In this document: positions 1 to 7,013 of the stretch, one piece after another
Layout of the letters: every line of letters begins with the position of its first letter
How positions within the stretch are numbered: the first letter of the stretch is position 1
Origin: Candidatus Levybacteria bacterium RIFCSPHIGHO2_01_FULL_36_15b
GTDB taxonomy: Bacteria; Patescibacteria; Microgenomatia; Levybacterales; UBA12049
DNA length: 18,698 nt
Assembly: GCA_001782045.1 (NCBI GenBank)
Contig: MFNK01000007.1
Span: 1 to 18,698 of the forward strand
Reading direction: 5' to 3'
The notes under the pieces: generated by a model
The model's input: the letters and a program-made list of their open reading frames with translations, nothing else
What the model was told of the DNA's origin: nothing
Databases searched by the model: none
Program-made: the position numbers and the translations under genes

Positions 1-297
<297 letters not shown>

Positions 298-350
298 ATT
301 TAAAAAAGAAAATTTCTCTTCACTACTTTAAAGAGTCAAATGAAAATTTT

Positions 351-463
351 TGCTGGTCTTTCTAGCGAAGTGGCACCACCTCTTCCCATTCCGAACAGAG
401 AAGTGAAACGCTTCAGCGCCTACGATACTGGATATGTTCCGGGACAATAGGTCAAGGCCAGCA
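351..463 (+). rRNA. rrf: 5S ribosomal RNA
   Basis: About 113 nt. The two ends form helix I: TGCTGGTCTT at 351-360 pairs with AAGGCCAGCA at 454-463 (one G-U). The conserved loop with CCATTCCGAACAGAGAAGTGAAAC lies near 388-411. It follows 23S after a spacer of about 50 nt, the normal bacterial order. The ends are chosen from the closing helix and could shift by one or two bases. Confidence 0.95.
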
Positions 464-469
464 TTTTTT
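454..469 (+). terminator. rRNA operon terminator formed by 5S helix I plus T tract
   Basis: The 3' strand of 5S helix I (454-463) is followed at once by TTTTTT (464-469). The ten-base-pair closing helix of 5S followed by a U tract has the form of an intrinsic terminator, and no separate hairpin is seen before the next promoter at 485. Termination at this site is inferred, not shown. Confidence 0.55.
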
Positions 470-484
470 GTGGTCAAAATAGTC

Positions 485-513
485 TTGACTTAGAGATTAA
501 ATTATCCTATAAT
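485..513 (+). promoter_or_regulatory. Sigma70-type promoter, leaderless, for the DnaA-IV-like gene
   Basis: -35 TTGACT (485-490), 17-bp spacer, -10 TATAAT (508-513). The ATG at 523 begins 10 nt after the end of the -10 box, so transcription should start within about three bases of the ATG. No Shine-Dalgarno sequence can fit in that leader. Confidence 0.85.
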
Positions 514-522
514 ACGCATCTT

Positions 523-1302
523 ATGGCAGTAGAAAGATTGGGAGAATTTTTAACTGAAGCACTTAAGGACGTGCCAAAAAATCACCCCGATTACAATTAT
601 TTAAAAAAATTAAAAACGAGTAATGATAATAGAATTAGAAAAGTAAACGACGAAAAACTGGCATTTTCTGTTCCAGAGCTTGCTGTTTCTTTTATTAAAG
701 AAAATTTCTCGGGTGTAAATTTTGAGGAAATTAAAGAGAAGAGAAATAATTCAAACGGAATACCAATCCAGGCATTAGAAAGATCTCTTTATTTTGAAAA
801 GCGTTTAAGTATAAATGCTATCTCTAAAATTGTTCACAGAAGATATTCAAGTGTAAGAAATGCTATAGAAAAATCTGAAGAAGATTTTAATTTATCGCTT
901 GAAAATTGGCATAAGTCTAAAGTAAGAATTACTCCAAAAATAGACAGAGAGAAGCAAGAAAAAAAAGAAAGAGATCAAGTTTTTGCAAAAATTGCACTGG
1001 AAGTTGTTGCCAATAGTTATGATGAGACTGTTGAAGGTATTTTTTGCAAAAGTAGAAAAAAAAGATTCACTCAGCCTAGAAAAACAGCACAGTATATAAT
1101 CTTTACTGGAACAGATTATTCATTGAGTGAAATTTCAGGTTTTGTAGGAAGAAGTGATCACACGACAGCTATTAATGCAATAGCAACAGTAGTAAGACGG
1201 TTGGATTATGATGAAGAGTTTAAAGAAAGATTAGAGGCGATGCAGAAAAAAATCAATGAATTAACAGAAACAGCCTTAAAACAATCTAAAGCTCAAGCTT
1301 AG
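523..1302 (+). CDS. Protein with two DnaA-domain-IV-like DNA-binding segments
   Basis: A 259-residue soluble protein. Residues about 152-228 read like the C-terminal DNA-binding domain (domain IV) of the replication initiator DnaA. They hold the basic stretch SRKKRFTQPRKTAQY, a hydrophobic helix, then FVGRSDHTTAINAI (208-221), close to the DnaA signature GGRDHTTVLHA whose His-Thr residues contact the DnaA box. Residues about 48-118 look like a second, degenerate copy (ISKIVHRRYSSVRNAIEK, 100-117). There is no AAA+ ATPase, Walker A motif or domain I, so this is not DnaA itself. A charged linker (about 132-152) joins the halves. The start at 523 is fixed by the promoter that touches it. Related single domains occur in proteins annotated as DnaA-domain-containing; the job here, perhaps binding DnaA-box-like sites, is inferred. 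Confidence 0.75.
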   Translation: MAVERLGEFLTEALKDVPKNHPDYNYLKKLKTSNDNRIRKVNDEKLAFSVPELAVSFIKENFSGVNFEEIKEKRNNSNGIPIQALERSLYFEKRLSINAISKIVHRRYSSVRNAIEKSEEDFNLSLENWHKSKVRITPKIDREKQEKKERDQVFAKIALEVVANSYDETVEGIFCKSRKKRFTQPRKTAQYIIFTGTDYSLSEISGFVGRSDHTTAINAIATVVRRLDYDEEFKERLEAMQKKINELTETALKQSKAQA

Positions 1303-1320
1303 GAAATATTGCATCAAATT

Positions 1321-1329
1321 TGCTATATT
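1321..1329 (+). promoter_or_regulatory. Extended -10 promoter for the GT39-like gene
   Basis: TGC immediately before TATATT (1324-1329) forms an extended -10; no good -35 is seen. The predicted start of transcription falls on the ATG at 1336, which would give a leaderless mRNA. Confidence 0.55.
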
Positions 1330-1335
1330 TATCTT

Positions 1336-3066
1336 ATGTTATCTAGATTTAATCTCCGAGCTTTTCTGCCTCTAATTTTAATTCTTTCAATTGCAATATT
1401 TTTCCGCTTTGCATTTTTAGATAAAGTTCCTAACGCTATAGGTGGAGATGAAATTGTTTATGTTTTAAATTCAAAAGCGCTGTATTTAACAGGACATGAC
1501 ATTTTTGGCAGTTGGTCGCCAGTAAATGGGTTATTTTTCCAATATCCAAAAGGTGAAACACAGGCTGAGCTTCCATATATTTTATATTCGGCTGTTGTAG
1601 GGCCTTTGCCCTTCTCTATGCTTTCTGCAAAATTAGCTAATGCGGTTCTTGGAGTTTTGTTAGTTGTTATTATTTATCTTGTTAGCAGACAGCTTTTAGG
1701 CAAGAGTCCGGCGCTTTTTGCAGCTGGGGTTGCAGCCATTAATCCCTGGCTAATTTATATGGGTAGAACTGCATATGAAGCAATACCTGCAACTTTATTT
1801 TACTTTATTGCTCTATTTGTTCTTTTAAAGGCAAAAGGCTGGAAAATTTTGTGGTCTTTTCCATTTATTGTGCTTGCTTTCTATTCATATATAGCAACAA
1901 AAGTTATATTTATTCCGTTTGTTTTAATAACAATTCTCTACTGCTATTTGGTAATTAATAAAAAGAAATTTCTAAAACCATATTTAGTACTTTTCTTTCT
2001 TTGTTTCATGCTTGTTTTGTTATTTTTTATATCCCTTAAGCTTAATCCATCAACCTCAAGAGTCAGTGAAATTTTAACACCATCGAATAGCGCTATAGCG
2101 CAGGAAGTCGATTATTTAAGAAAAACATCAATTCAATCTCCATTTAGTAATTTGTTTACAAATAAATATACTGTCTTTACCAACATTGTTGTAACCAAAG
2201 CATTAAAGACTTTTTCTTTTGATTACCTTTTTGTTTCAGGTGATGAATTTTTTTCAATAAAGAGGCATGGTCTTTTCTACTATATTGACAGTATATTTAT
2301 ATTCTTAGGAGCACTTTTTTTATTCAGTAGGAAAAAATCCGTTTTCGTTTTATTGTCATCTCTTGCAGTGGCAGGAATAATTCCAATGGTAATACATACT
2401 GCCAAAATTGATATCTTTTCAATTCACGCTTCACTTACTTATCCTTTTCTTATTATTTTATCCGGCGCTGGAATTTGGTATCTAATAGAAATTCTTAAAA
2501 GTAAAAGAGCAAAAATTATAGCAATATTAATAATTGTTTCATTATATACATTGTCCGCGGTTAATTTTCTAAACATTTATTTGTATTGGTTTCCGATTCA
2601 GGGTTATTTCGACTTTCCTGTAAGAGTTATTTCTTCATATGCACACCGTGCACCGCCTAGCCAAAAAATTACAGTATATACAACATCAGATTATGATTAT
2701 TTTAAGAAATTTCTCTTTTACACAAACGGATATAATAAAAATACTGCTCAAAAAGTTACAGAAAATTTAAATAAAAAAAGTTACTCCTTAGGCAATGTTA
2801 CTTTTGCTCCTTGCCAAAGACCTAAGGATCTAAAGAATAAAAATAATGTTGCATTAGTAGATATTAGATGTGGGATTGTTCCTACTGAAAATCATTTGAG
2901 CATTTCTCAATTAAAAGATGGGGGAGAAAGAATTCAAATATTTAACGATGCGTATTGTAGAGAATTTGGATTAAGACGCTATCCTTACGAAATAAAACTT
3001 TCTGATTTTGATATCGAGGGGTTATCTAATAGAGATTTTTGCAAGACTTTTATAACTTCTTTTTAG
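1336..3066 (+). CDS. GT39/PMT-like polytopic membrane glycosyltransferase
   Basis: A 576-residue integral membrane protein with about ten or more hydrophobic helices over its first 420 residues and a soluble C-terminal tail of about 130 residues. After the first helix comes an acidic motif GGDEIVY (residues about 31-37), which matches the position and chemistry of the catalytic Asp-Glu in the first outer loop of GT-C enzymes of the dolichyl-phosphate-mannose/PMT (GT39) type. Such enzymes move a sugar from a lipid-phosphate carrier to a target on the outer face of the membrane. An upstream TTG at 1309 is possible, but ATG at 1336 gives a cleaner membrane start and lies 7 nt after an extended -10. 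The donor and acceptor cannot be told. The 3' end overlaps the convergent methyltransferase gene by 17 bp. Confidence 0.7.
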   Translation: MLSRFNLRAFLPLILILSIAIFFRFAFLDKVPNAIGGDEIVYVLNSKALYLTGHDIFGSWSPVNGLFFQYPKGETQAELPYILYSAVVGPLPFSMLSAKLANAVLGVLLVVIIYLVSRQLLGKSPALFAAGVAAINPWLIYMGRTAYEAIPATLFYFIALFVLLKAKGWKILWSFPFIVLAFYSYIATKVIFIPFVLITILYCYLVINKKKFLKPYLVLFFLCFMLVLLFFISLKLNPSTSRVSEILTPSNSAIAQEVDYLRKTSIQSPFSNLFTNKYTVFTNIVVTKALKTFSFDYLFVSGDEFFSIKRHGLFYYIDSIFIFLGALFLFSRKKSVFVLLSSLAVAGIIPMVIHTAKIDIFSIHASLTYPFLIILSGAGIWYLIEILKSKRAKIIAILIIVSLYTLSAVNFLNIYLYWFPIQGYFDFPVRVISSYAHRAPPSQKITVYTTSDYDYFKKFLFYTNGYNKNTAQKVTENLNKKSYSLGNVTFAPCQRPKDLKNKNNVALVDIRCGIVPTENHLSISQLKDGGERIQIFNDAYCREFGLRRYPYEIKLSDFDIEGLSNRDFCKTFITSF

Positions 3067-3739
3067 CAACTACAACGCATTGGGTAAATAAATCCTTGGG
3101 GCCAAAATAGAACTTTTCAAGCTTAAAACCGCCGTCTTTTAAAAGACTTTGAACTTGTTTTTTAGATTCAATTAATGAAATTTCATGCGGATGGAGTCTT
3201 ATTTTTCTTCTTAAAATGTCATTTAGCAAAAAATGCATAGTATTTAAGAAAATTACCGAGACTCCGTATTTTGGAGGCCAAAAAAGTACAAGTTTTCCAT
3301 CATCTTTTAAAATTCTTTTGTATTCTTTTAAGATTTTAAGATTTTCTGCTCCTGTAAAGTGTTCGTGAACGCCTAAGTTGTATACTCCGTCTACGCTTTT
3401 ATTAAAAAGTGGAATATCAAAAATACTGGCCTTAACAGTTTTTGCTTTTTCTCCATTGTGTAGTTTATAGAGTTTTAGAGCTTCTTTAGATATATCCAAG
3501 GCTGTAATGTTATACGCTTTGACCAGATCCTTATCTACTTGTCCTGCTCCTGACCCTGCGTGAAGTAGCTGGGCTCCTTTTTCAAACTCCTTTTGTACAA
3601 AGTGATTTAGGGACCTTTTAATAATTAACGTGCGGTAAATAGATGCAATTATGCGGTAAATAGCCTGACTTGCAGTTTTTTTCTTTGCCCAATACTTGTC
3701 CCATTCCTTTTCTTCTTTTACAGCTTTGTCATTAGACAC
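3050..3739 (-). CDS. Class I SAM-dependent methyltransferase
   Basis: 229 residues from a GTG start at 3739. The Rossmann-fold SAM site is clear: motif I LLHAGSGAGQ (about 58-67), acidic residue after strand 2 in ALDIS (80-84), and VDGVYNLGVHEHF in the motif IV region. The later strand DDGKLVLFWPP follows the family pattern (Methyltransf_11/25 type). The acceptor is unknown; a hydrophobic helix after WPPKYG may contact a lipid or membrane. The frame is open to an ATG at 3790, but that would put a consensus promoter inside the gene; the GTG begins 7 nt after the -10, so GTG is chosen and the mRNA is predicted leaderless. It is convergent with the glycosyltransferase gene. Confidence 0.8.
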   Translation of the reverse strand: MSNDKAVKEEKEWDKYWAKKKTASQAIYRIIASIYRTLIIKRSLNHFVQKEFEKGAQLLHAGSGAGQVDKDLVKAYNITALDISKEALKLYKLHNGEKAKTVKASIFDIPLFNKSVDGVYNLGVHEHFTGAENLKILKEYKRILKDDGKLVLFWPPKYGVSVIFLNTMHFLLNDILRRKIRLHPHEISLIESKKQVQSLLKDGGFKLEKFYFGPKDLFTQCVVVAKKKL

Positions 3740-3745
3740 CTGCAA

Positions 3746-3774
3746 ATTATACAAAGAGAAGATTGCCTTCGCAA
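3746..3774 (-). promoter_or_regulatory. Promoter of the methyltransferase gene (leaderless)
   Basis: Read on the minus strand: -35 TTGCGA (3774-3769), 17-bp spacer, -10 TATAAT (3751-3746). The GTG at 3739 is 7 nt past the -10, on the expected first transcribed base. Confidence 0.75.
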
Positions 3775-3783
3775 CGGTCAATA

Positions 3784-3812
3784 TTGACAATATCCTAAAT
3801 CTTCAATATAAT
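3784..3812 (+). promoter_or_regulatory. Consensus promoter of the 218-residue gene (leaderless)
   Basis: -35 TTGACA (3784-3789), 17-bp spacer, -10 TATAAT (3807-3812), both perfect matches to the sigma70 consensus. ATG at 3822 begins 10 nt after the -10, the same spacing as at 513/523. Its -35 lies 9 bp from the -35 of the divergent methyltransferase promoter. Confidence 0.88.
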
Positions 3813-3821
3813 CAGCTTCCT

Positions 3822-4478
3822 ATGGCAGTAGAGCTTGAGCCACAAAGACTCAGAGCCCAAGAAGTAGCCGATTTAGATCCTTATAAAATCAGGCAGCCTC
3901 AACCTAAAGAAACTCCAAAAGCTCTCCGAAAACCAAGAGTAAAAAGAAATTCACAAAAACAGACGCCAATGGTAAAAGAGCATAGTAGAGGAATTGAAAA
4001 TCTACAAAAGCAAATGATAGATTCTGTAAAAACACATATAAAGGAGCAAAGAGAACTTTGGAAATTGATTCCTGCCTTGTATTTAGAAGAGCAAGGTCGG
4101 GATGGATATAATGATGATGCTGCTTGGATTTGTGGATCCAAGCTCCTACCCATTAGCGAAGGTGGGAACTATGATTTCATCGATTTAGAAAAAGCAACAA
4201 TTGTTCACTGGGATTTTCAGAAACATGTTAGATACAAGGCTAACGATAATAGCTATTTAGAATATGCCAGCAAAATGGATAAATTAGATGCAGTCGAATG
4301 GGTCGAAATGCTTTTAGAGGTGGCACAAGAACCTTATGGCAAATATATTGCTTATACTGTTGAGCATGTTGAGCAATGGAGAGAAGAGCAAAGACAGGAT
4401 TATGGACTTCAAAAGCCAGACTTTGAGAAAGTAAAACAAGTTCTGGGAGATTACAAAAAAGCTCATGGAATAGCTTAA
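3822..4478 (+). CDS. Unrecognised soluble protein
   Basis: 218 residues, no family recognised. The first 55 residues are basic, proline-rich and probably disordered. The rest looks folded and mainly helical: a charged helix (about 60-75), a middle part with EEQGRDGYNDDAAWICG and NYDFIDLEKATIVHWDF, and a C-terminal helical part rich in Glu, Lys, Tyr and Trp. There is no signal peptide or membrane segment. The frame is open upstream to 3696, but a perfect promoter ends 10 nt before ATG 3822, so the longer form would start upstream of its own promoter. The start ATGGCAGTAGA is identical over 11 bases to the start of the gene at 523. It is not obviously co-transcribed with the S1 gene, which has its own promoter. 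Confidence 0.75.
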   Translation: MAVELEPQRLRAQEVADLDPYKIRQPQPKETPKALRKPRVKRNSQKQTPMVKEHSRGIENLQKQMIDSVKTHIKEQRELWKLIPALYLEEQGRDGYNDDAAWICGSKLLPISEGGNYDFIDLEKATIVHWDFQKHVRYKANDNSYLEYASKMDKLDAVEWVEMLLEVAQEPYGKYIAYTVEHVEQWREEQRQDYGLQKPDFEKVKQVLGDYKKAHGIA

Positions 4479-4483
4479 TTTTC

Positions 4484-4512
4484 TTGCTCTAAGTTTTATA
4501 TAGTGCTATACT
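4484..4512 (+). promoter_or_regulatory. Promoter of the S1-radA-PIN operon
   Basis: -35 TTGCTC (4484-4489), 17-bp spacer, extended -10 TGC-TATACT (4504-4512). The predicted start near 4519 leaves a leader of about 22-26 nt holding a real Shine-Dalgarno sequence, AAAGGAAG (4528-4535), in contrast to the leaderless genes around it. Confidence 0.75.
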
Positions 4513-4544
4513 GGGTTATCTAAAACGAAAGGAAGTATAAATGA

Positions 4545-5654
4545 GTGGCAAGAATAGTTCAAAGTTCAAAGTTCAAAGTTCAAAGTAAACCTCAAGCATC
4601 TAAGCCGGGTAGAGCAACTACAATGGCGGAGCTTATGCTCAAGAGTAAAACCGCATTTGTAAGTCCGCAAAAAGGCGAAATATTAGAAGGTATTATAACA
4701 AAACTTACTTCTTCTGAAATTCTTGTTGATATCGGAACAAAAAGTCAAGCTGTAGTTTTAGAAAAAGATAGAAGAATATTAAAAAGTCTTTTAGACAGCC
4801 TCAAGATCGGGGATAAAGTAGGCGTACAGGTTCTAAATCCCGAATCGGAATACGGTAACACTGTTGTATCGCTGCGGCGTTTTAACGAGGGGAAAATTTG
4901 GGAAAGACTCGAGATTTTACAAAAAAGCAAAGAAAAAATAGACGCAAAAATAGACGCAACAACCAGAGGAGGGTTTTTAGTAACTACAAATGATGGAATT
5001 TCAGGTTTTTTGCCGAATTCTCAAGTATCAATCTTGCCTCAAAACGAAAATCTGACAGGAAGACCAATCAAAATTTCCGTAATAGAATTATCCCGCCCCT
5101 TAAGAAAGATAATTTTTTCGCAAAAAGCCGCAATTGATAATGTACAGTTTGAAAATGCTGCTAAAAATTTTAAAAGAGGCGAAAAAATAGAAGCTTCAAT
5201 TTCTTCAATTGCACCCTTTGGAATATTTACGATTTTAAATGGCGATTTGGAAGGATTTGTACATCTTTCGGAAATTTCCTGGGATAAATTAACAGTTGTC
5301 CCGGAAGAATATAAAGTAGGAGATAAAATTGAAGCTCAGGTCTTAGGTATTGAAAAAACCGCCAAAAGAGTTAATTTGTCAATAAAAAGGCTTACCCAAA
5401 ACCCATATGAGGAAAAATTAAAAGAATTTACCCCGGATAAAAAGGTTGAGGGAACCATAACAAACGTTAATTCTTCAAGAATCACTGTCGATTTGGGAGA
5501 AGGAGTAGAAGGAATTGTAAAAAAGGAAAAAATTCCGCCTACGGTTACATTTACAGAAGGACAAACCATTGCTGCTACGGTTTTAGAAGTGGATAAAAAC
5601 CAAAAAGTTATACTCTCGCCGGTTCTAAAAGAAAAACCAATTGGATACAGATAA
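4545..5654 (+). CDS. rpsA: Ribosomal protein S1-like protein, four S1 domains
   Basis: Four S1 (OB-fold RNA-binding) repeats can be followed: about 40-115, 127-194, 211-283 and 298-360. The third is the most typical, with GIFTILNGDLEGFVHLSEISW. Family members help place mRNA on the 30S subunit; with 369 residues and four repeats this is shorter than six-repeat proteobacterial S1. The start is unusual. A Shine-Dalgarno (4528-4535) serves two overlapping starts, ATG 4541 and GTG 4545. Only the GTG is in frame as written, while the ATG frame stops after 15 codons. The two are separated by a 7-bp tandem repeat in the first codons. ATG 4623 (MAELML) is a third possible start. It is the first gene of an operon with radA and a PIN-TRAM gene. 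Confidence 0.85.
   Translation: MARIVQSSKFKVQSKPQASKPGRATTMAELMLKSKTAFVSPQKGEILEGIITKLTSSEILVDIGTKSQAVVLEKDRRILKSLLDSLKIGDKVGVQVLNPESEYGNTVVSLRRFNEGKIWERLEILQKSKEKIDAKIDATTRGGFLVTTNDGISGFLPNSQVSILPQNENLTGRPIKISVIELSRPLRKIIFSQKAAIDNVQFENAAKNFKRGEKIEASISSIAPFGIFTILNGDLEGFVHLSEISWDKLTVVPEEYKVGDKIEAQVLGIEKTAKRVNLSIKRLTQNPYEEKLKEFTPDKKVEGTITNVNSSRITVDLGEGVEGIVKKEKIPPTVTFTEGQTIAATVLEVDKNQKVILSPVLKEKPIGYR
4558..4585 (+). repeat. Heptanucleotide tandem repeat, 4 x TTCAAAG
   Basis: Four perfect copies of TTCAAAG lie within the first codons of the S1 gene. Seven is not a multiple of three, so each gained or lost copy shifts the downstream frame by one base. Confidence 0.95.
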
Positions 5655-5655
5655 T

Positions 5656-5689
5656 AATTCAGAATTAGAATTCAGAATTAAGAATTGAT
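5656..5689 (+). repeat. Heptanucleotide-type repeat, AATTNAG units
   Basis: Five units starting with AATT (AATTCAG, AATTAG, AATTCAG, AATTAAG, AATTGAT), all 7 nt except one of 6, fill nearly the whole gap between the S1 gene stop and the radA ATG. The array takes the place where a Shine-Dalgarno sequence would be expected. Confidence 0.9.
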
Positions 5690-7012
5690 ATGAAAACGAC
5701 TACGAATTTTGTCTGCCAAGAGTGCGGATACGAGAGCCCGAAATTTCTTGGAAAGTGTCCTGAATGCGGTTTATGGAACACTTTAAAAGAGTTTAGAGTT
5801 CAAACGGTAAAATCAAAAAATACTTCTCAATTTTCAGGTCTTGAATTTCAGAAAGAGGCAAAACCGAGGCTAATTAATGAAATAAAAAGAGAACAAAAAG
5901 ACAGAATTTTAACCTCATTTTCCGAAGTAGACACGGTTTTAGGAGGAGGAATTGTAAACGGGAGCGTTACTCTTTTAGCAGGAGATCCTGGAATTGGAAA
6001 ATCAACGCTACTTCTTCAGCTTGCTTTAAAACTTTCGGGAGTAAGCTCGATACTTTACATTTCAGGTGAAGAATCCGAACAGCAAATAAAGCTTAGAGCA
6101 GAAAGACTTTCGAAAAATCTAAAATCTTTAAATCTTTACTTAATTTCTACGACAGATACAGACTCAATTGCCCAAATAGTTTCCGATTTAAAGCCAAAAT
6201 TAGTTATTATTGATTCTATTCAAACTATGCAGTCGGAAAATCTGGAAGGACTTTCCGGAAGTGTTGGGCAGATAAGGTATGCGACGGCGCAATTTATTAA
6301 AATTGCAAAAACGCTAGATATTCCCGTTATTTTAGTAGGTCATGTTACAAAAGAGGGTATGGTAGCGGGGCCAATGATTTTATCTCATATGGTTGATACG
6401 GTATTGTTTTTAGAAGGAGAGAAAAATACAGGTACAAGAGTACTTAGAAGTCTAAAAAATAGATTTGGACCGGTAGATGAAGTGGGAATTTTCTCGATGC
6501 AGGAAGAAGGAATGGTAGAAGTGAAAAACCCACAGGATTTATTTGTAGACAAAAATAAAACTTTATCAGGCTCTGTATTAACGGTAACGCTAGAAGGAAG
6601 CAGGGCGTTTCTGGTAGAAATTCAGGCATTAGCAGTATTTTCCAAATTCCCGCTCCCCAGAAGAATTGCAAGCGGAATTGATTATAAAAGATTGGAGTTA
6701 ATTCTTGCGGTTTTGCAAAAGCATGCAAGAGTTGCAGTTGATGCCCAAGATGTTTATGTAAATGTGGCAGGCGGGTTTAAATTATCGGATCCTGCTTCAG
6801 ATTTGGCCGTTGCCCTTGCAATCGTTTCATCAATTAAAAATATTCAAATTGGAAGCGTTGCAGCAATCGCCGAAGTGGGTCTTTTAGGGGAACTTAGGGT
6901 TCCATCATTATTGGAAAAAAGAATAAAAGAAGCAAAAAAACTTGGAATAACAAAAATTATTACACCCAAAAATTACAAAAATATTGCTCAAATAGTGTCA
7001 AGTTATAAATAA
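5690..7012 (+). CDS. radA: DNA repair protein RadA (Sms)
   Basis: 440 residues, close to the usual family length. The N-terminal C4 zinc finger is complete (C9, C12, C23, C26). Walker A is GDPGIGKST (98-106), followed by a RecA-like core with SGEES (125-129) and the strand LVIIDS. The RadA-specific KNRFG motif is at 256-260. The C-terminal Lon-protease-like domain (about 290-440) has the DPASDLAVALAIVSS region. RadA is a DnaB-like branch-migration helicase that works with RecA in recombinational repair and DNA uptake. No frameshift or lost motif is seen. ATG 5690 is kept because the zinc finger begins right after it; no Shine-Dalgarno is present, so translation probably couples to, or re-initiates from, the S1 gene. 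Confidence 0.96.
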   Translation: MKTTTNFVCQECGYESPKFLGKCPECGLWNTLKEFRVQTVKSKNTSQFSGLEFQKEAKPRLINEIKREQKDRILTSFSEVDTVLGGGIVNGSVTLLAGDPGIGKSTLLLQLALKLSGVSSILYISGEESEQQIKLRAERLSKNLKSLNLYLISTTDTDSIAQIVSDLKPKLVIIDSIQTMQSENLEGLSGSVGQIRYATAQFIKIAKTLDIPVILVGHVTKEGMVAGPMILSHMVDTVLFLEGEKNTGTRVLRSLKNRFGPVDEVGIFSMQEEGMVEVKNPQDLFVDKNKTLSGSVLTVTLEGSRAFLVEIQALAVFSKFPLPRRIASGIDYKRLELILAVLQKHARVAVDAQDVYVNVAGGFKLSDPASDLAVALAIVSSIKNIQIGSVAAIAEVGLLGELRVPSLLEKRIKEAKKLGITKIITPKNYKNIAQIVSSYK

Positions 7013-7013
7013 T

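Noticed and set aside
502..512. TTATCC next to the -10 of the DnaA-IV-like gene as an autoregulatory DnaA box
   Set aside because: Only the first six bases match; the rest is the -10 box itself.
3696..3821. Upstream extension of the 218-residue gene by 42 codons
   Set aside because: It would cover a perfect consensus promoter and the start of the divergent methyltransferase gene; the ATG at 3822 matches the leaderless pattern.
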